The position numbers were made by a program, and so were the translations under genes. Shown here piece after piece: positions 54,813-64,000 of a stretch of 64,000 bases of DNA; positions within the stretch are counted from its first letter, which is position 1; each line of letters begins with the position of its first letter. Below the pieces are notes generated by a model, which was given only the letters and a program-made list of their open reading frames with translations, was not told the DNA's origin and ran no database searches. The DNA is from Gigaspora margarita. Its lineage: Eukaryota; Glomeromycota; Glomeromycetes; Diversisporales; Gigasporaceae. The DNA is taken from NCBI GenBank assembly GCA_009809945.1, contig WTPW01000359.1, forward strand, positions 72,450 through 136,449, in the 5' to 3' direction.

Positions 54813-55115
54813 ACATCAATGAGACGATTCTAATGAATCCAAAATCGTTAAAACCCAATCACTAGATCCAGAGATCGTTAATGATTTGTATCACTTCAGG
54901 TATTTAAGGATTGGTTTTTTTAATCCTTAAACATTTGAAGTGATACAAATCGTTAATGATCTTTGGATTTAGTGATTGGATTTTAACAATTTTGGGTTCA
55001 TTAGAATCATCTTATTGATGTAATCATTTTGGTAATTGTTTTATCAAAAATGAACTAGTGGAACAAAAGTTATTCACTATTAAAGATTTTTGGAATTTTT
55101 AATAGCATCAGCAAA

Positions 55116-55837
55116 AAAAAATATGCATAAACCTTCGCAAGTTTTTATGCAGGTGTAAACTTATGAAAACTTACGATTAGTTCAGAGGATTACGTAGAGG
55201 TAATAATTACAAAAGTTAACGCTATAGTAACTTCAGAGTATTACGAAAGTGTAATAATTACAAACATTTACAGCATAGTAAATTTGAAATTGATATATAT
55301 CGATTACTAACTGGTTAGATATATATCGAAACCCATCACCTGAATATTTTACGGGTTTTCGCAAGTTTTTGCAAGTTTTCGCAATTTATTATAAAATTTT
55401 TTTTTTATTATAAATTATTTTAAAATAAATATACAATATTCGCAAGTTTTCGCAATTTAATATAAAATTTTATTTTTTTTATTTATTATATATTATATTT
55501 TAAATATTATATATTTTATTATATATTATTATAAAAAAAAATGACAAAAAAAATAGAACGAAACCAAAAAAAAAATAACGAAAAAAAAATGAAAACAAAA
55601 AAAACAAACTATTATATTCGCTTATATTCGCTTATATTCGCTCATATTCGCTACTTCTTGCAAAGTGCCAGAGAAGTTAGAATTTGCGTTCTTGTAAAGT
55701 GCTGGAATAGTTACGTCGTTTTCTTGCAAAGTTCTGAAGTAAAAAAAAAGAAAACAAACAAAAAACAAAAAACGAAACCAAAAAATAATGAAAAAAATGA
55801 AAACGAAAAAAAATAAACTATTATATTTGCTTATATT
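55116..55837. repeat. Dispersed repeat and ttgcaaagtgc tandem motif
   Basis: 55116-55450 is the inverted copy of 1450-1830. From 55610, (tattcgct)n is followed by ttcttgcaaagtgccagaga and related cttgtaaagtgctgga units, which also occur at bases 1-60 (reverse) and 56515-56530. The array runs into an assembly gap. Confidence 0.5.
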
Positions 55838-56267
55838 NNNNNNNNNNNNNNNNNNNNNNNNNNNNNNNNNNNNNNNNNNNNNNNNNNNNNNNNNNNNNNN
55901 NNNNNNNNNNNNNNNNNNNNNNNNNNNNNNNNNNNNNNNNNNNNNNNNNNNNNNNNNNNNNNNNNNNNNNNNNNNNNNNNNNNNNNNNNNNNNNNNNNNN
56001 NNNNNNNNNNNNNNNNNNNNNNNNNNNNNNNNNNNNNNNNNNNNNNNNNNNNNNNNNNNNNNNNNNNNNNNNNNNNNNNNNNNNNNNNNNNNNNNNNNNN
56101 NNNNNNNNNNNNNNNNNNNNNNNNNNNNNNNNNNNNNNNNNNNNNNNNNNNNNNNNNNNNNNNNNNNNNNNNNNNNNNNNNNNNNNNNNNNNNNNNNNNN
56201 NNNNNNNNNNNNNNNNNNNNNNNNNNNNNNNNNNNNNNNNNNNNNNNNNNNNNNNNNNNNNNNNNNN
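55838..56267. other. Assembly gap (430 N)
   Basis: A run of N bordered by A-rich and tattcgct-type repeats on the left; probably an unresolved tandem repeat. Confidence 0.95.
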
Positions 56268-57780
56268 ACCACCCTGTACAAATGCAAGAGAAACGAGCAA
56301 GACCATCCCATATGAATGCAAGAGAAGAAAAACAAATGGACCACCCATAACAATACCATCTACAAGAACACCGAGAGAGGTAAAGCTATTCCACAAGAAC
56401 AACAATGATACCAGCTAGCAACAATACTACCAACAATGACACCAACAACGACACCAACTACAACAAACCAACTAGAACAACAACAATGTGTTGCCTTGCG
56501 CAAGATGTCAGAAAGTCGCTAGATTTCTTGCAAAGTGTCAAAAGTGTTTTTGTAGAAATAAAATAAAAAAAAATTAATAAAGAAAAAAAATACAAAAAAA
56601 ATGAAAAAACAAATGAAACAAAATGATACTAAACAAAAGAAAACAAAAGAAAACAAAAGAAAATGAAACAAAAAAAAAAATTGATAGAAGATCTAAATTA
56701 TAAATAAAAAAAAATAAACAGATCTAATCTGATCTTGTATAATGTTGTTAGTCGAAATACTTAATTTAGTCAACCATTTAGGCAATTAGTGTCTAAATAT
56801 ATTTCAACATGGCATCATTTTTTTTTTGAAATGTCAAAAGTCTAAATTTGACTAAATGCCTAAATAGTTGACTAAATAAATACTATGTGACTAAATGTCT
56901 AAATAGTTGACTAAATAAAATACTATGTGACTAAATGTCTAAATTAAATATAAACAATAAATTATTTATAAATAAATTGAATATTATATTATTACTACTG
57001 CGCTTTTAAAAATAAAGCACAACTAAGTATAAATTTAACTTAATTAGTGATAATCTATTCAGTGCTTTTTATACATGATGCGCATAATGCGCAGTATTAT
57101 ATCTGGTTTATAAAAAATGCTCCATTGCTGGAATATTAAGGAATTTTGTTCCACTCTTGACCTTGTTCATAATTTATATTAATTTTTCCCAGTTGGGAAC
57201 TTCCAGATGCTTGAGATAAATTGACCTGCATTATTACATAAAAATATATCTGCAAAAATCATATGCATGGTTTCAAAATTCATACATATTATTATTACTA
57301 GTTCTAATAATAATAGACAGGTTTAGACATTTGTTTAGAGGTAGCTTTATGTAATGAAACAAGTAATAAATTAATCATTTGAATGGGGTCTATAATAATA
57401 CGGATAATAAATTAATATGTTAGTGCAATTTATATGGTCTAATAATCAGTCCGTCCGGTCTCATACTGATCATCCTAATCAGTCCTGTACCGCAGTCCAG
57501 CCTAACTTTTTAAAAGACTGCCAGTCTTTGGACCAAGACGGACTGATTAACAGCACTAATGAGAATAGGTTCGCTATTTAAACATCCAAACAAGCTCTAG
57601 CATTTATACTCTACCGTTAATACCTATGACAAAACCTCTAGTCTAGGACTTATTATTTGAACCCGTACCAATCATTCTCACAATGCATATACTACTAACC
57701 TCTCGGTTCCAAATTTCCTAAATCCAAGGTCCTGAACCACACCCTGACTAATACATGAAAACACAAGTATAAGAAAGATA
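56268..57780. other. Low-complexity and repeat DNA
   Basis: 56350-56480 is an accaacaacgacacc-type microsatellite. 56580-56690 is A-rich (gaaaacaaaagaaaac). 56850-56950 has two copies of a 50-base unit (gactaaatgtctaaatagtt ... tactatgt). 57420-57560 holds a GC-richer stretch with cagtcc/gactg inverted motifs (gtccgtccggtctcatactg against aagacggactgatta). There is no gene. Confidence 0.45.
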
Positions 57781-57828
57781 TCCAACATACGCCCAGCGTT
57801 ATCGTCAGCATCTGTTTCAGGTCTCTGC

Positions 57829-58215
57829 AGTCACAAAGCCTAACTAACCATTAATAAGGTCCTTGCACTACCACTGCAGCCACAGAGCCTAACTATCTAC
57901 TAATAAGGTCTTGTACTGTGCTGTGAAGCCTAACTATCTATTAATAAGGTCCTTGCACTGCCACTGTAACCATGGAGCCTAACTATCCACTAATAAGACC
58001 CTTGCACTGACTACTGCAACTGCAGAGCCTAACTATCCACTAATAAGGTCCTTGCACTACTACTACAGCAGAGCCTAACTATCCACTAATAAGATCCTTG
58101 CAGCTGTGGTGCCTAACTATCCACTATTAAGGTCCGTGTGCTGTCACTGCAGCCGCAGAGCCTAACTATCCACTAATAGGTCCTTGCACTGCTACTGCAG
58201 CTACAGAGCCCAACA
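57829..58215. repeat. Minisatellite, about 48-base unit, nine units
   Basis: The unit gagcctaactatccactaat is followed by aaggtccttgcactgc and actgcagccaca; starts are visible near 57837, 57885, 57926, 57976, 58027, 58073, 58109, 58159 and 58207. Units vary between about 36 and 51 bases. It is GC-richer than its surroundings and has no ORF. Confidence 0.85.
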
Positions 58216-58650
58216 ATTGACTAGGGATGGTGGGCAGGAGATAGAATCAGTCTTTACCAAGGCAAGTGATAGCAAAACCAAAATAACTAATCTTAATTGC
58301 TAACGCTAATACTAATTTGTCATTTATCCAAAGATATTTATGTATAGTTTGAAAGCAAAGACAAATTAATAATTCACAAAATATAAAATAAACATTAAAT
58401 AAGAAAAATTCTGATTTAAAATATTTAAATTTATTATTGTTGTCTAAACATCTAAAAATTAACCTCGTATATCACAAAAATTAGGCTACATATATTCGTT
58501 ACAATAATTTAAAGCTAACTATATTTGGACGATAGTCTTTTTGGTCTATTCCATAAAAAGACAGTTCTAACGAGGACCGCAGGACTGGTGATTTTAGTCA
58601 GACTGATTAACAGCTCTAATTCCCATATATTTTTCATATATATTTCTTAA
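58216..58650. other. Spacer
   Basis: This is non-coding. cagactgattaacagctcta near 58599-58618 echoes ggactgattaacagcacta near 57540, in the same orientation, so the minisatellite may lie inside a larger repeat bounded by these. Confidence 0.35.
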
Positions 58651-58653
58651 TTT

Positions 58654-58745
58654 AGACATTTCGACATTATTTAGACATTTCGATATTATTTAGACATTTC
58701 GGCATAATTTAGGATTTCGGCAGTATTTAGACATTTCGGTAGCCT
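58654..58745. repeat. Short tandem array of tttagacatttcg units
   Basis: About five units of a 20-base repeat (attatttagacatttcgaca type) are present, the last ones degenerate. Confidence 0.7.
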
Positions 58746-59091
58746 AAATATCAAATGTCGAAATATTTCTACAAGCATAAAACAATTTCGGCTAACAACA
58801 TTAATCTTGTACTATGATCATCGAAACATTTCGAATCATTTTGAAAATATTAGTCAAACGCGTCCTTGGTATGACCCAGGCTATAGATCTACTGATCCAG
58901 CTTGGTTTCTCAGTCCTAAAATATTTCAAAACATTTTGAAAATATAGTCCAATGTGCGCTTGGTATAATTAGGTTACAAACCAGTTCAAACCATTTCAAA
59001 ACTACTAATGAATACAATAAAACAATTATACGTTATATATCACATATAATCAATACAAAAATTGGAAAAGGAAAAATAACTGTATTCTTAC

Positions 59092-59355
59092 AGTTCGTCA
59101 GAAAAATCGTAAATTTATGTAAAATTTTTATGTAAATTTATGATTTTCTTACATACCATAAGAAAATTGTAAAATTACATAAAATTTTTACATAAATTTA
59201 CAATTTTTTTACACACTATAAGAAAATTGTAAATTTACGTAAAAATTTTATGTAAATTTACAATTTTCTTACGTACTGTAAGACTTACATAGTTTTACAC
59301 TAAATCCTACGTAAGTTTACGATTTTTTTACATACCGTAAAACTTGCACAAGATT
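59092..59355. repeat. Tandem array of palindromic units, about 63 bases each
   Basis: Each unit reads taagaaaattgtaaattta, cgtaaaaattttatgtaaat, ttacaattttcttacgtac, a palindrome. Four units follow one another (near 59092, 59158, 59218, 59280) with the last degraded. Each unit can form a hairpin and the array a multi-hairpin structure. Confidence 0.75.
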
Positions 59356-59399
59356 ACACATATATAAATTTACTGATGTAATAAATTCCAAAAACTCAC

Positions 59400-59565
59400 G
59401 GATATGAGTAAAAATTAAAAGTCAAATAATAAAAAGTACTTCTTTTTTGATGAAACTTCCAGAATAAGTATAGTTTAGTCTCCCAAATAAGTTTACTTAA
59501 GCGCCAATAACTAATTAACATAGTAGAATTTAGACTTTACTATGTAATGACTATTGGTGATTAAC
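59400..59565. repeat. Single arm of the 6451-6782 foldback family
   Basis: aaaaattaaaagtcaaataa, aagtttacttaagcgccaat and agaatttagactttactatg appear in the order of the right arm of the element at 6451-6782; the other arm is missing. Confidence 0.6.
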
Positions 59566-59598
59566 AAAAATTTTAAAAATTATATAAAATTATATATA

Positions 59599-61302
59599 CA
59601 GTGGCCTATCATATTATTATGAACACTTTTTGGATAGCCATCGATCAAAATCGAGTAAGTAAATACTATACGAAATCTGGGTCATGTGACCAGCTGATCT
59701 CACAGTAAAATATATTCAAATTTCATATGGTTTAATACATTATGCAGAAGTTAGACAAAAAAAGTACAGAGTACCATTTTTGGATTTGTATGAAAATCGA
59801 TTTTTTGAATTTTTTGATTTTTTTTTTAAAAAAAAATTCAATAAAAAATCAAAATTTTGTTCAAATCATCTCAAATTACACTCAATTGTAATGTGACACC
59901 CAGATCACGTTACATGGTATAAAAATAAGTATATCTGTATGACCAATCAGCACAAAAATAAACAAATGTGTATCTTAATTTTTTTTCTACAAAAAAATGT
60001 GTATAAAGAAAGATTTAACGGAATACCAATAGGGAGCTATAATTTATGATCACTAAAGAGATGATTCGCTTCGTACAATTGCAACTGCGGCTAATTGTAG
60101 TAAAAGTTCTGTATCAAACATCATAAAAGAGTACAATGAGCTCGGCATAGAAGCACAAAAAAAAAACAAAAAAAAACTGGTCGTCTGAAAATTCTAGCCC
60201 CTTTGAATCTTGAAAACTTAAAAAATTTAGTAACAGATTGTAACAGCCGTCTCAACCTTTGGCAAATAACAAACCTACACAATTGCCAAAATGAAAAAAA
60301 ATTTCTGAGAGCACTATGCATCATTCTTTGCACAGTGTGAACTTGTCTTCGTGTGTCACCCCCGCAAAGCCTCTTGTCTTGGCTGAGAATATTGTAAAAA
60401 GGTATAATTGGGCGCTTGAACATAAGGATTGGTCTGTTCGGCACTTCAAACATGTGTTGTGGTCAGATGAGACCTATGTATGTCTTTTTTTGGGTTCCCC
60501 TGGCCATGTGTGGCATGAACTAACTGAAAAATAGTCAATCGATTGTGTCGGTAGTAGTGTAGACCATAGTTCTGGTCGCATGTATTGGGGCTGCTTCTCC
60601 TAGTTTGAGGTTGGGCCTCTTATTCCTTTAAAATCTAATACCAATAGTAGGTTATACCTTGAAATCCTCTGGAAGTATGCCATTCCCACTATAAAAAAAT
60701 TTCTAGCAAACAATGATCGAGGTTACCCAATCTTCGTCCAAGATAATACAAGACCTTATATTGATAGGGTGGCTCTATAATACTTGAAGAAACATTGGAT
60801 TTGTGTGATAGATTGGCCAGTGCAAAGCCTGGATTTTAACTCGATTGAAAACCTGTGAAATGAGGTAAAGTGTTCTATACATCGTAAGGGAAGGCCAGGT
60901 AATCTCGCAGAGCTAGACGATCTTGTTAAAAAAATCATAGTATAAAATACCATCTGAACTTTGCCATAAACTGGTCGGCAGTGTTCCCAATTAGGTTCAA
61001 GCTTGTATAAAAGCTAAAGGCAGATCTATAAAATATTAAAAAGTAATTTTTTTTAATAAAAAAATTTTTTTTTAAAAAAAAAAAGAAAAAATTTAAAATT
61101 TTGATTTCGTACAAATAAAAAAATCAAATTTTTGAAGTTTTTTGCATAAATTCTGCGCAATGCAACGAAACTATATGAAATTTTAATATGTTTTACTGTG
61201 AGATCGGCCAGTCACGTGACCCAAATTTCATATAGTGTTTACTTACCCAATTTTGATCGATGCCTGCCCAAAAAGTGTCCATAATAATATGGCAGACTAC
61301 TG
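59599..61302 (+). mobile_element. Decayed Tc1-type DNA transposon
   Basis: A 1704-base element starting CAGTGGCCTATCATATTATT and ending with the complement of CAGTAGTCTGCCATATTATT, flanked by TA (59597-59598, 61303-61304). The terminal inverted repeats are long, about 175-180 bases each, with several matching blocks (cactttttgg, catcgatcaaaat, tctcacagtaaaa). The interior carries a single dead transposase gene. Confidence 0.9.
59997..61050 (+). pseudogene. Tc1/mariner transposase, DD34E type, inactivated
   Basis: A helix-turn-helix part (LRTIATAANCSKSSVSNIIK) precedes the catalytic domain: HKDWSVRHFKHVLWSDETY contains the first Asp, PIFVQDNTRPYIDRVAL the second, and 34 residues later DWPVQSLDFNSIENL the Glu. 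This DD34E spacing and the WSDE, DN and SIENL blocks are diagnostic of Tc1 transposases. The gene has several in-frame stops (for example after LTEYQ, in RVAL-stop-YLKK and at IENL-stop) and at least one frameshift in the A run near 60290, so it is dead. Length (about 340 codons) is as expected for Tc1. Confidence 0.88.
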
Positions 61303-61304
61303 TA

Positions 61305-61934
61305 TTATATATTATATATATTTATATATTATATTATATATAGGATCTGATAATTGCTCTACCCTCCTGAAAAATTAGCTAATAAACGGTACTCCCCTTA
61401 GTAAAAAAAAGAGTTATAAGAAAAACAAAATTTTCAATATTAGCACTTATAAACTATTTTTATTACTAAAACAATCTATCTTTATATTTTAGTAAAAGTT
61501 GTTTAGTATAAAATTTTATATATAATATTTAAAAGATAATTATCTTTTATTGCTAGTGCGATGTATTACTACCCCCTGACTGACCAATCATTTTGTTTGT
61601 TTTGATTTTATATTAATCAAACAAAACAAATAGTGGCCAGATTAAGATTAAGGTTAGAGTTTGGTAGAGGAATAGTTAAACAATCTTCCCAACTCAAAAT
61701 TTTGCAAGAAATTTTTTTTGTTAAGAAAAAATTGTAGTTTCATAGTCAAAATTTTAAGTTAGAAGTGATTTTTTAAAAAATTGCTATTTTGCTTCAATTT
61801 TATATTACACCTGATCCTGCATTCCAATTGGTCGATCAGAGAGTGGTATTGCATTGTGCTGGTGATGAATAATAACTCTCTATTTAAAAAATAAATATAA
61901 ATTAAATTAGTAAAAAAAAGATTTATATGTGCTA
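61305..61934. other. AT-rich spacer with eroded MITE interior
   Basis: 61570-61860 resembles the interior of 42791-43079 and 36560-36800 (gaccaatcattttgtttg, gattaaggttagagtttgg, gtagtttcatagtcaaaatt). The remainder is AT-rich, shared in character with 34900-35050. There is no gene. Confidence 0.4.
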
Positions 61935-62247
61935 TAGTGCAGGACACCTTAAACCAGCAAGTAAAAACTAATATTTTTTTAAATTTATTTATAAAAATAA
62001 AAAATATAGATAAGATGTTAGGCTTCATCGAGAGGAACAAAAAGCCCTTTTGGTATGATCACTGATGGGTTACCATCGAAATCTGTTTCATTAAGGAAAC
62101 AGTGCGACAGGGTACACTTAGATCCTTTTTAGGAAACCGAGTGGTGTTAGGCTTATAAGAGTTAGAACTGAGTATTTTGTAAAAATTTTTTTAGTATAGT
62201 ATTCTTTTGTTCACTCACAAGTTTCTAGCGGACTCGTCAAAGAATAA

Positions 62248-62278
<31 letters not shown>

Positions 62279-62556
62279 TAAATAAAAAAGTTTTTTGTAA
62301 AAATGTACAGAAAAACAAAACTACAGAATTTATTTTTTAATTTAATAAATTTTGAAAGTGCTATTGCTTTTTAAAGTTACTAATAAAATTAAAATTTGGC
62401 CACTTATATTAAAAAACATAATAAAAAAATTAAAAAAACATAATAAAAAATAAAAACATAATAAAATTTTAAATTATTAGCCAATTAAAGTTTAGTATTT
62501 TGTCTTAAATACGGCCACTTTAAAAAAAAGTTGCTGGTTTAAGATGTTCCGCACTG
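61935..62556. mobile_element. TA-flanked MITE hosting a retroposon
   Basis: The left end TAGTGCAGGACACCTTAAAC and the complement of the right end, CAGTGCGGAACATCTTAAAC, both continue with cagcaa. TA lies outside each. About 250 bases at 62014-62271 are an insertion. The rest is AT-rich and non-coding (aaagtggccg near the right end). Confidence 0.75.
62014..62271 (+). mobile_element. Short A-tailed retroposon (SINE-like)
   Basis: It starts gatgttaggcttcatcgaga and ends in an A run plus (ta)n. ATATAGATAA flanks it on both sides (62004-62013 and 62272-62281), consistent with a target duplication, though the right copy overlaps a ta microsatellite. A gttaccatcgaaatctg segment could be a degenerate box B. 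It is GC-richer than its surroundings and has no ORF. Confidence 0.55.
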
Positions 62557-62573
62557 TAATTAAAAATTTTTGT

Positions 62574-63751
62574 AGAGTGTAGCGACCTAGAGAAGTTGGT
62601 AAGTTGTCATCCCCAAGCAGCAGGTCTAGAGTTCAAATCCCACTGGCAACACTTTGGAAATTAAACCTGTATTCCTGTAACTGTTTCTTGTTGATCAGTT
62701 GTTTAGTACACCATCTTGAATAGGAGCTATCAGGCATACAAAATCCAAGGAGCCGGAGAACTGGTATACCTGTTTGGCAAGTCCCAAGTGAGGAGGTAGC
62801 AAAGATCTTTGACAGCACTACCAAAGCCGGAATATCAGAAACTGAAGCCAGAGAATCAGATGACAAGACTTTCAAGGAGAGGGTTTACCAACCTGGTTAC
62901 TAGGGTTCCGCAATTCGATTTGATTCGATTTGATTCGATCAAATATTCGAACTCAAATCAAATTCAAATACAGAAATTTCAAATCAAATCAAATTCAAAT
63001 TGACAAAATATTCGATTCGATTCGAAAATATTTAATAAAAATTACAAATATATTTGATTTGATTTGATTTGATTTGATCAAATCAAATTCAAATCAAGAG
63101 CTTATTCGATTCGATCAAATTCAAATATGCCTAATATTCAATTCGATTCGACTTTGAGGAACCCTACTGGTTACCAGATTATACTAGAAAAAAAGGACCT
63201 ATATTTCAGCAGTAGGTACCAAGGGAAGAATGCCATATCGATCCTTCCGGGCTAACTAGTTTGGAAGTTTGCAGATCTAGTGTAAGGACCAGTAGGATAG
63301 TGATAGTGGGTACTGGGATTGGAGCAAATTTTGCAAGGGCAGAAGTAGATAGCGTAAGTTACCGAAGCATAGATAATACCTGTGTAGAACAGGGACTGCT
63401 CTACTGAGTATTCCACAAAAATAAACTAGTCCTAAGGGGATTCTGTGATATATTTGGGACTGGCCTTGACTGACTTATATAACGGAGAACTGTACCGGTA
63501 ATACAAGGAGGACCGGCAAGAGGAGTGGGGACCAGAGGGTTTAAATAGATAACCCCCTAGTTGGGTTGCAGGTATGGCAGCTAGTGTAGAACCTTTGGGC
63601 GGACTACTTAAATTAGACAACCAAAAGTTGTACATGTGGCTAGTTGTACTCTCATCTTTGTAACAAATATCAGGGCACCTGCTTGTAGTTTGATTACTTA
63701 AATAAAAGCCTTTCTCCATAGCAGAAACTTTGACACAAAAAAAAAAAAATA
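62574..63751 (+). mobile_element. Second GC-rich retroposon with tRNA-like head, hosting a hAT MITE
   Basis: A head with box A-like GAGAAGTTGGTAAGTTG and box B-like GAGTTCAAATCCC (about 62632) is followed by about 1.1 kb of GC-richer non-coding DNA and an A tail (63738-63751). AATTTTTGT occurs just before the head (about 62563-62572) and just after the tail, a possible short target duplication. Without the inserted MITE (62901-63166 plus 8) the body would be about 0.9 kb. It shows the same architecture as 41044-42243 but no obvious sequence identity by eye. Confidence 0.6.
62901..63166. mobile_element. 266-base hAT-type MITE with 8-base target duplication
   Basis: The ends TAGGGTTCCGCAA and TTGAGGAACCCTA are inverted, and the octamer CTGGTTAC flanks it exactly on both sides (62893-62900, 63167-63174). 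The interior is an array of attcgattcgattt/aaatcaaattcaaat units, so the whole folds back. Ends and duplication length identify hAT. Confidence 0.9.
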
Positions 63752-64000
63752 ATAATTTTTGTTTTTTTTATAAAATATTTTTTTTACTAAGCCATTATCT
63801 TTATATAGTGAACATTAATAAAAAAGAAAAAATAAAAGTTTTTTAACTTAAATTAAAATAACTTAAAAACTACTTAACCAAATTTGATAAAAATTTTTTT
63901 ATTTTAATTTTATATAGTTATAGAATTAAAATAAAAAAAAATTATTAAATTTAATTTAATAGTTGTTAAGATATCTTAATTTAAAATTTTAAAAAAAGTA
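63752..64000. other. AT-rich right edge
   Basis: This is very A/T-rich, with no ORF or repeat ends visible before the window edge. Confidence 0.4.

Larger units (their letters stand above)
44031..55115. mobile_element. Foldback element split by an LTR retrotransposon
   Basis: The left arm start (tttttgaaatttactattaa ... caactaccaaaatgatcac, 44031-44132) and the remainder (caatgagacgattcta ... ttcactattaaagattttt, 54817-55115) are halves of one foldback of the 26666-27009 family. The remainder itself contains a hairpin centred near 54905 (tttaaggattgg/aatccttaaac). The LTR element lies exactly between them. Confidence 0.7.

Noticed and set aside
55622-56405. Long ORFs across 55.6-56.4 kb
   Set aside because: They are open only because they cross the 430-base N gap.
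57829-58215. CRISPR-like array
   Set aside because: Units are contiguous, variable in length, have no unique spacers and lie in a eukaryotic genome; it is a minisatellite.

Overview
The window is AT-rich eukaryotic DNA with short GT-AG introns (about 50-130 bases). The host genes have fungal-type structure, and most of the space is inverted-repeat transposons. Gene content, intron style and the load of small TIR elements fit an early-diverging fungus, most likely an arbuscular mycorrhizal fungus (Glomeromycotina, Rhizophagus-like). That assignment is inference from recognised protein families, not a database result.

The layout has two compartments. A host-gene island runs from about 14 to 33.4 kb. 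It holds an Enhancer-of-zeste H3K27 methyltransferase (17 exons, +), an Ndfip/Bsd2-like membrane adaptor of HECT ubiquitin ligases (+), a DNAJB12/14-type ER J-protein (-), a mitochondrial large-subunit protein mL40 (+, divergent from the J-protein), an unrecognised multi-exon gene probably restricted to this lineage (+), and the cytosolic phenylalanyl-tRNA synthetase beta subunit (11 exons, -). Exon joints and reading phase were traced for all five recognised genes. They are ordinary housekeeping or chromatin genes with no sign of joint regulation.

The flanks (1-13.7 kb and 33.4-64 kb) are repeat-dominated. On the left lie a hAT transposase relic, a hAT-type non-autonomous element with a perfect 8-base target duplication, TA-flanked MITEs with a nested MITE, foldback elements, and broken fragments of coiled-coil and other lineage-type genes. 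On the right lie twin 654-base TA-flanked elements, a family of long-arm palindromes nested inside one another, two unusually GC-rich retroposons of about 1.2 kb with tRNA-like heads and A tails, and a Ty3/gypsy-type LTR retrotransposon fossil (44133-54812). The fossil is inserted in a foldback element and itself carries a MITE. Further on are a minisatellite, a palindromic tandem array, a decayed Tc1-type transposon with long terminal inverted repeats (59599-61302), and a MITE hosting a short A-tailed retroposon. Two assembly gaps (42607-42655 and 55838-56267) sit in repeats.

I found no CRISPR array, rRNA gene or convincing functional tRNA gene. The observations most worth follow-up are the large tRNA-headed GC-rich retroposons, the E(z) gene with an unusual SET residue, an Ndfip-like gene with no canonical donor for one intron, and the nested palindromes at 36.8-38.3 kb.
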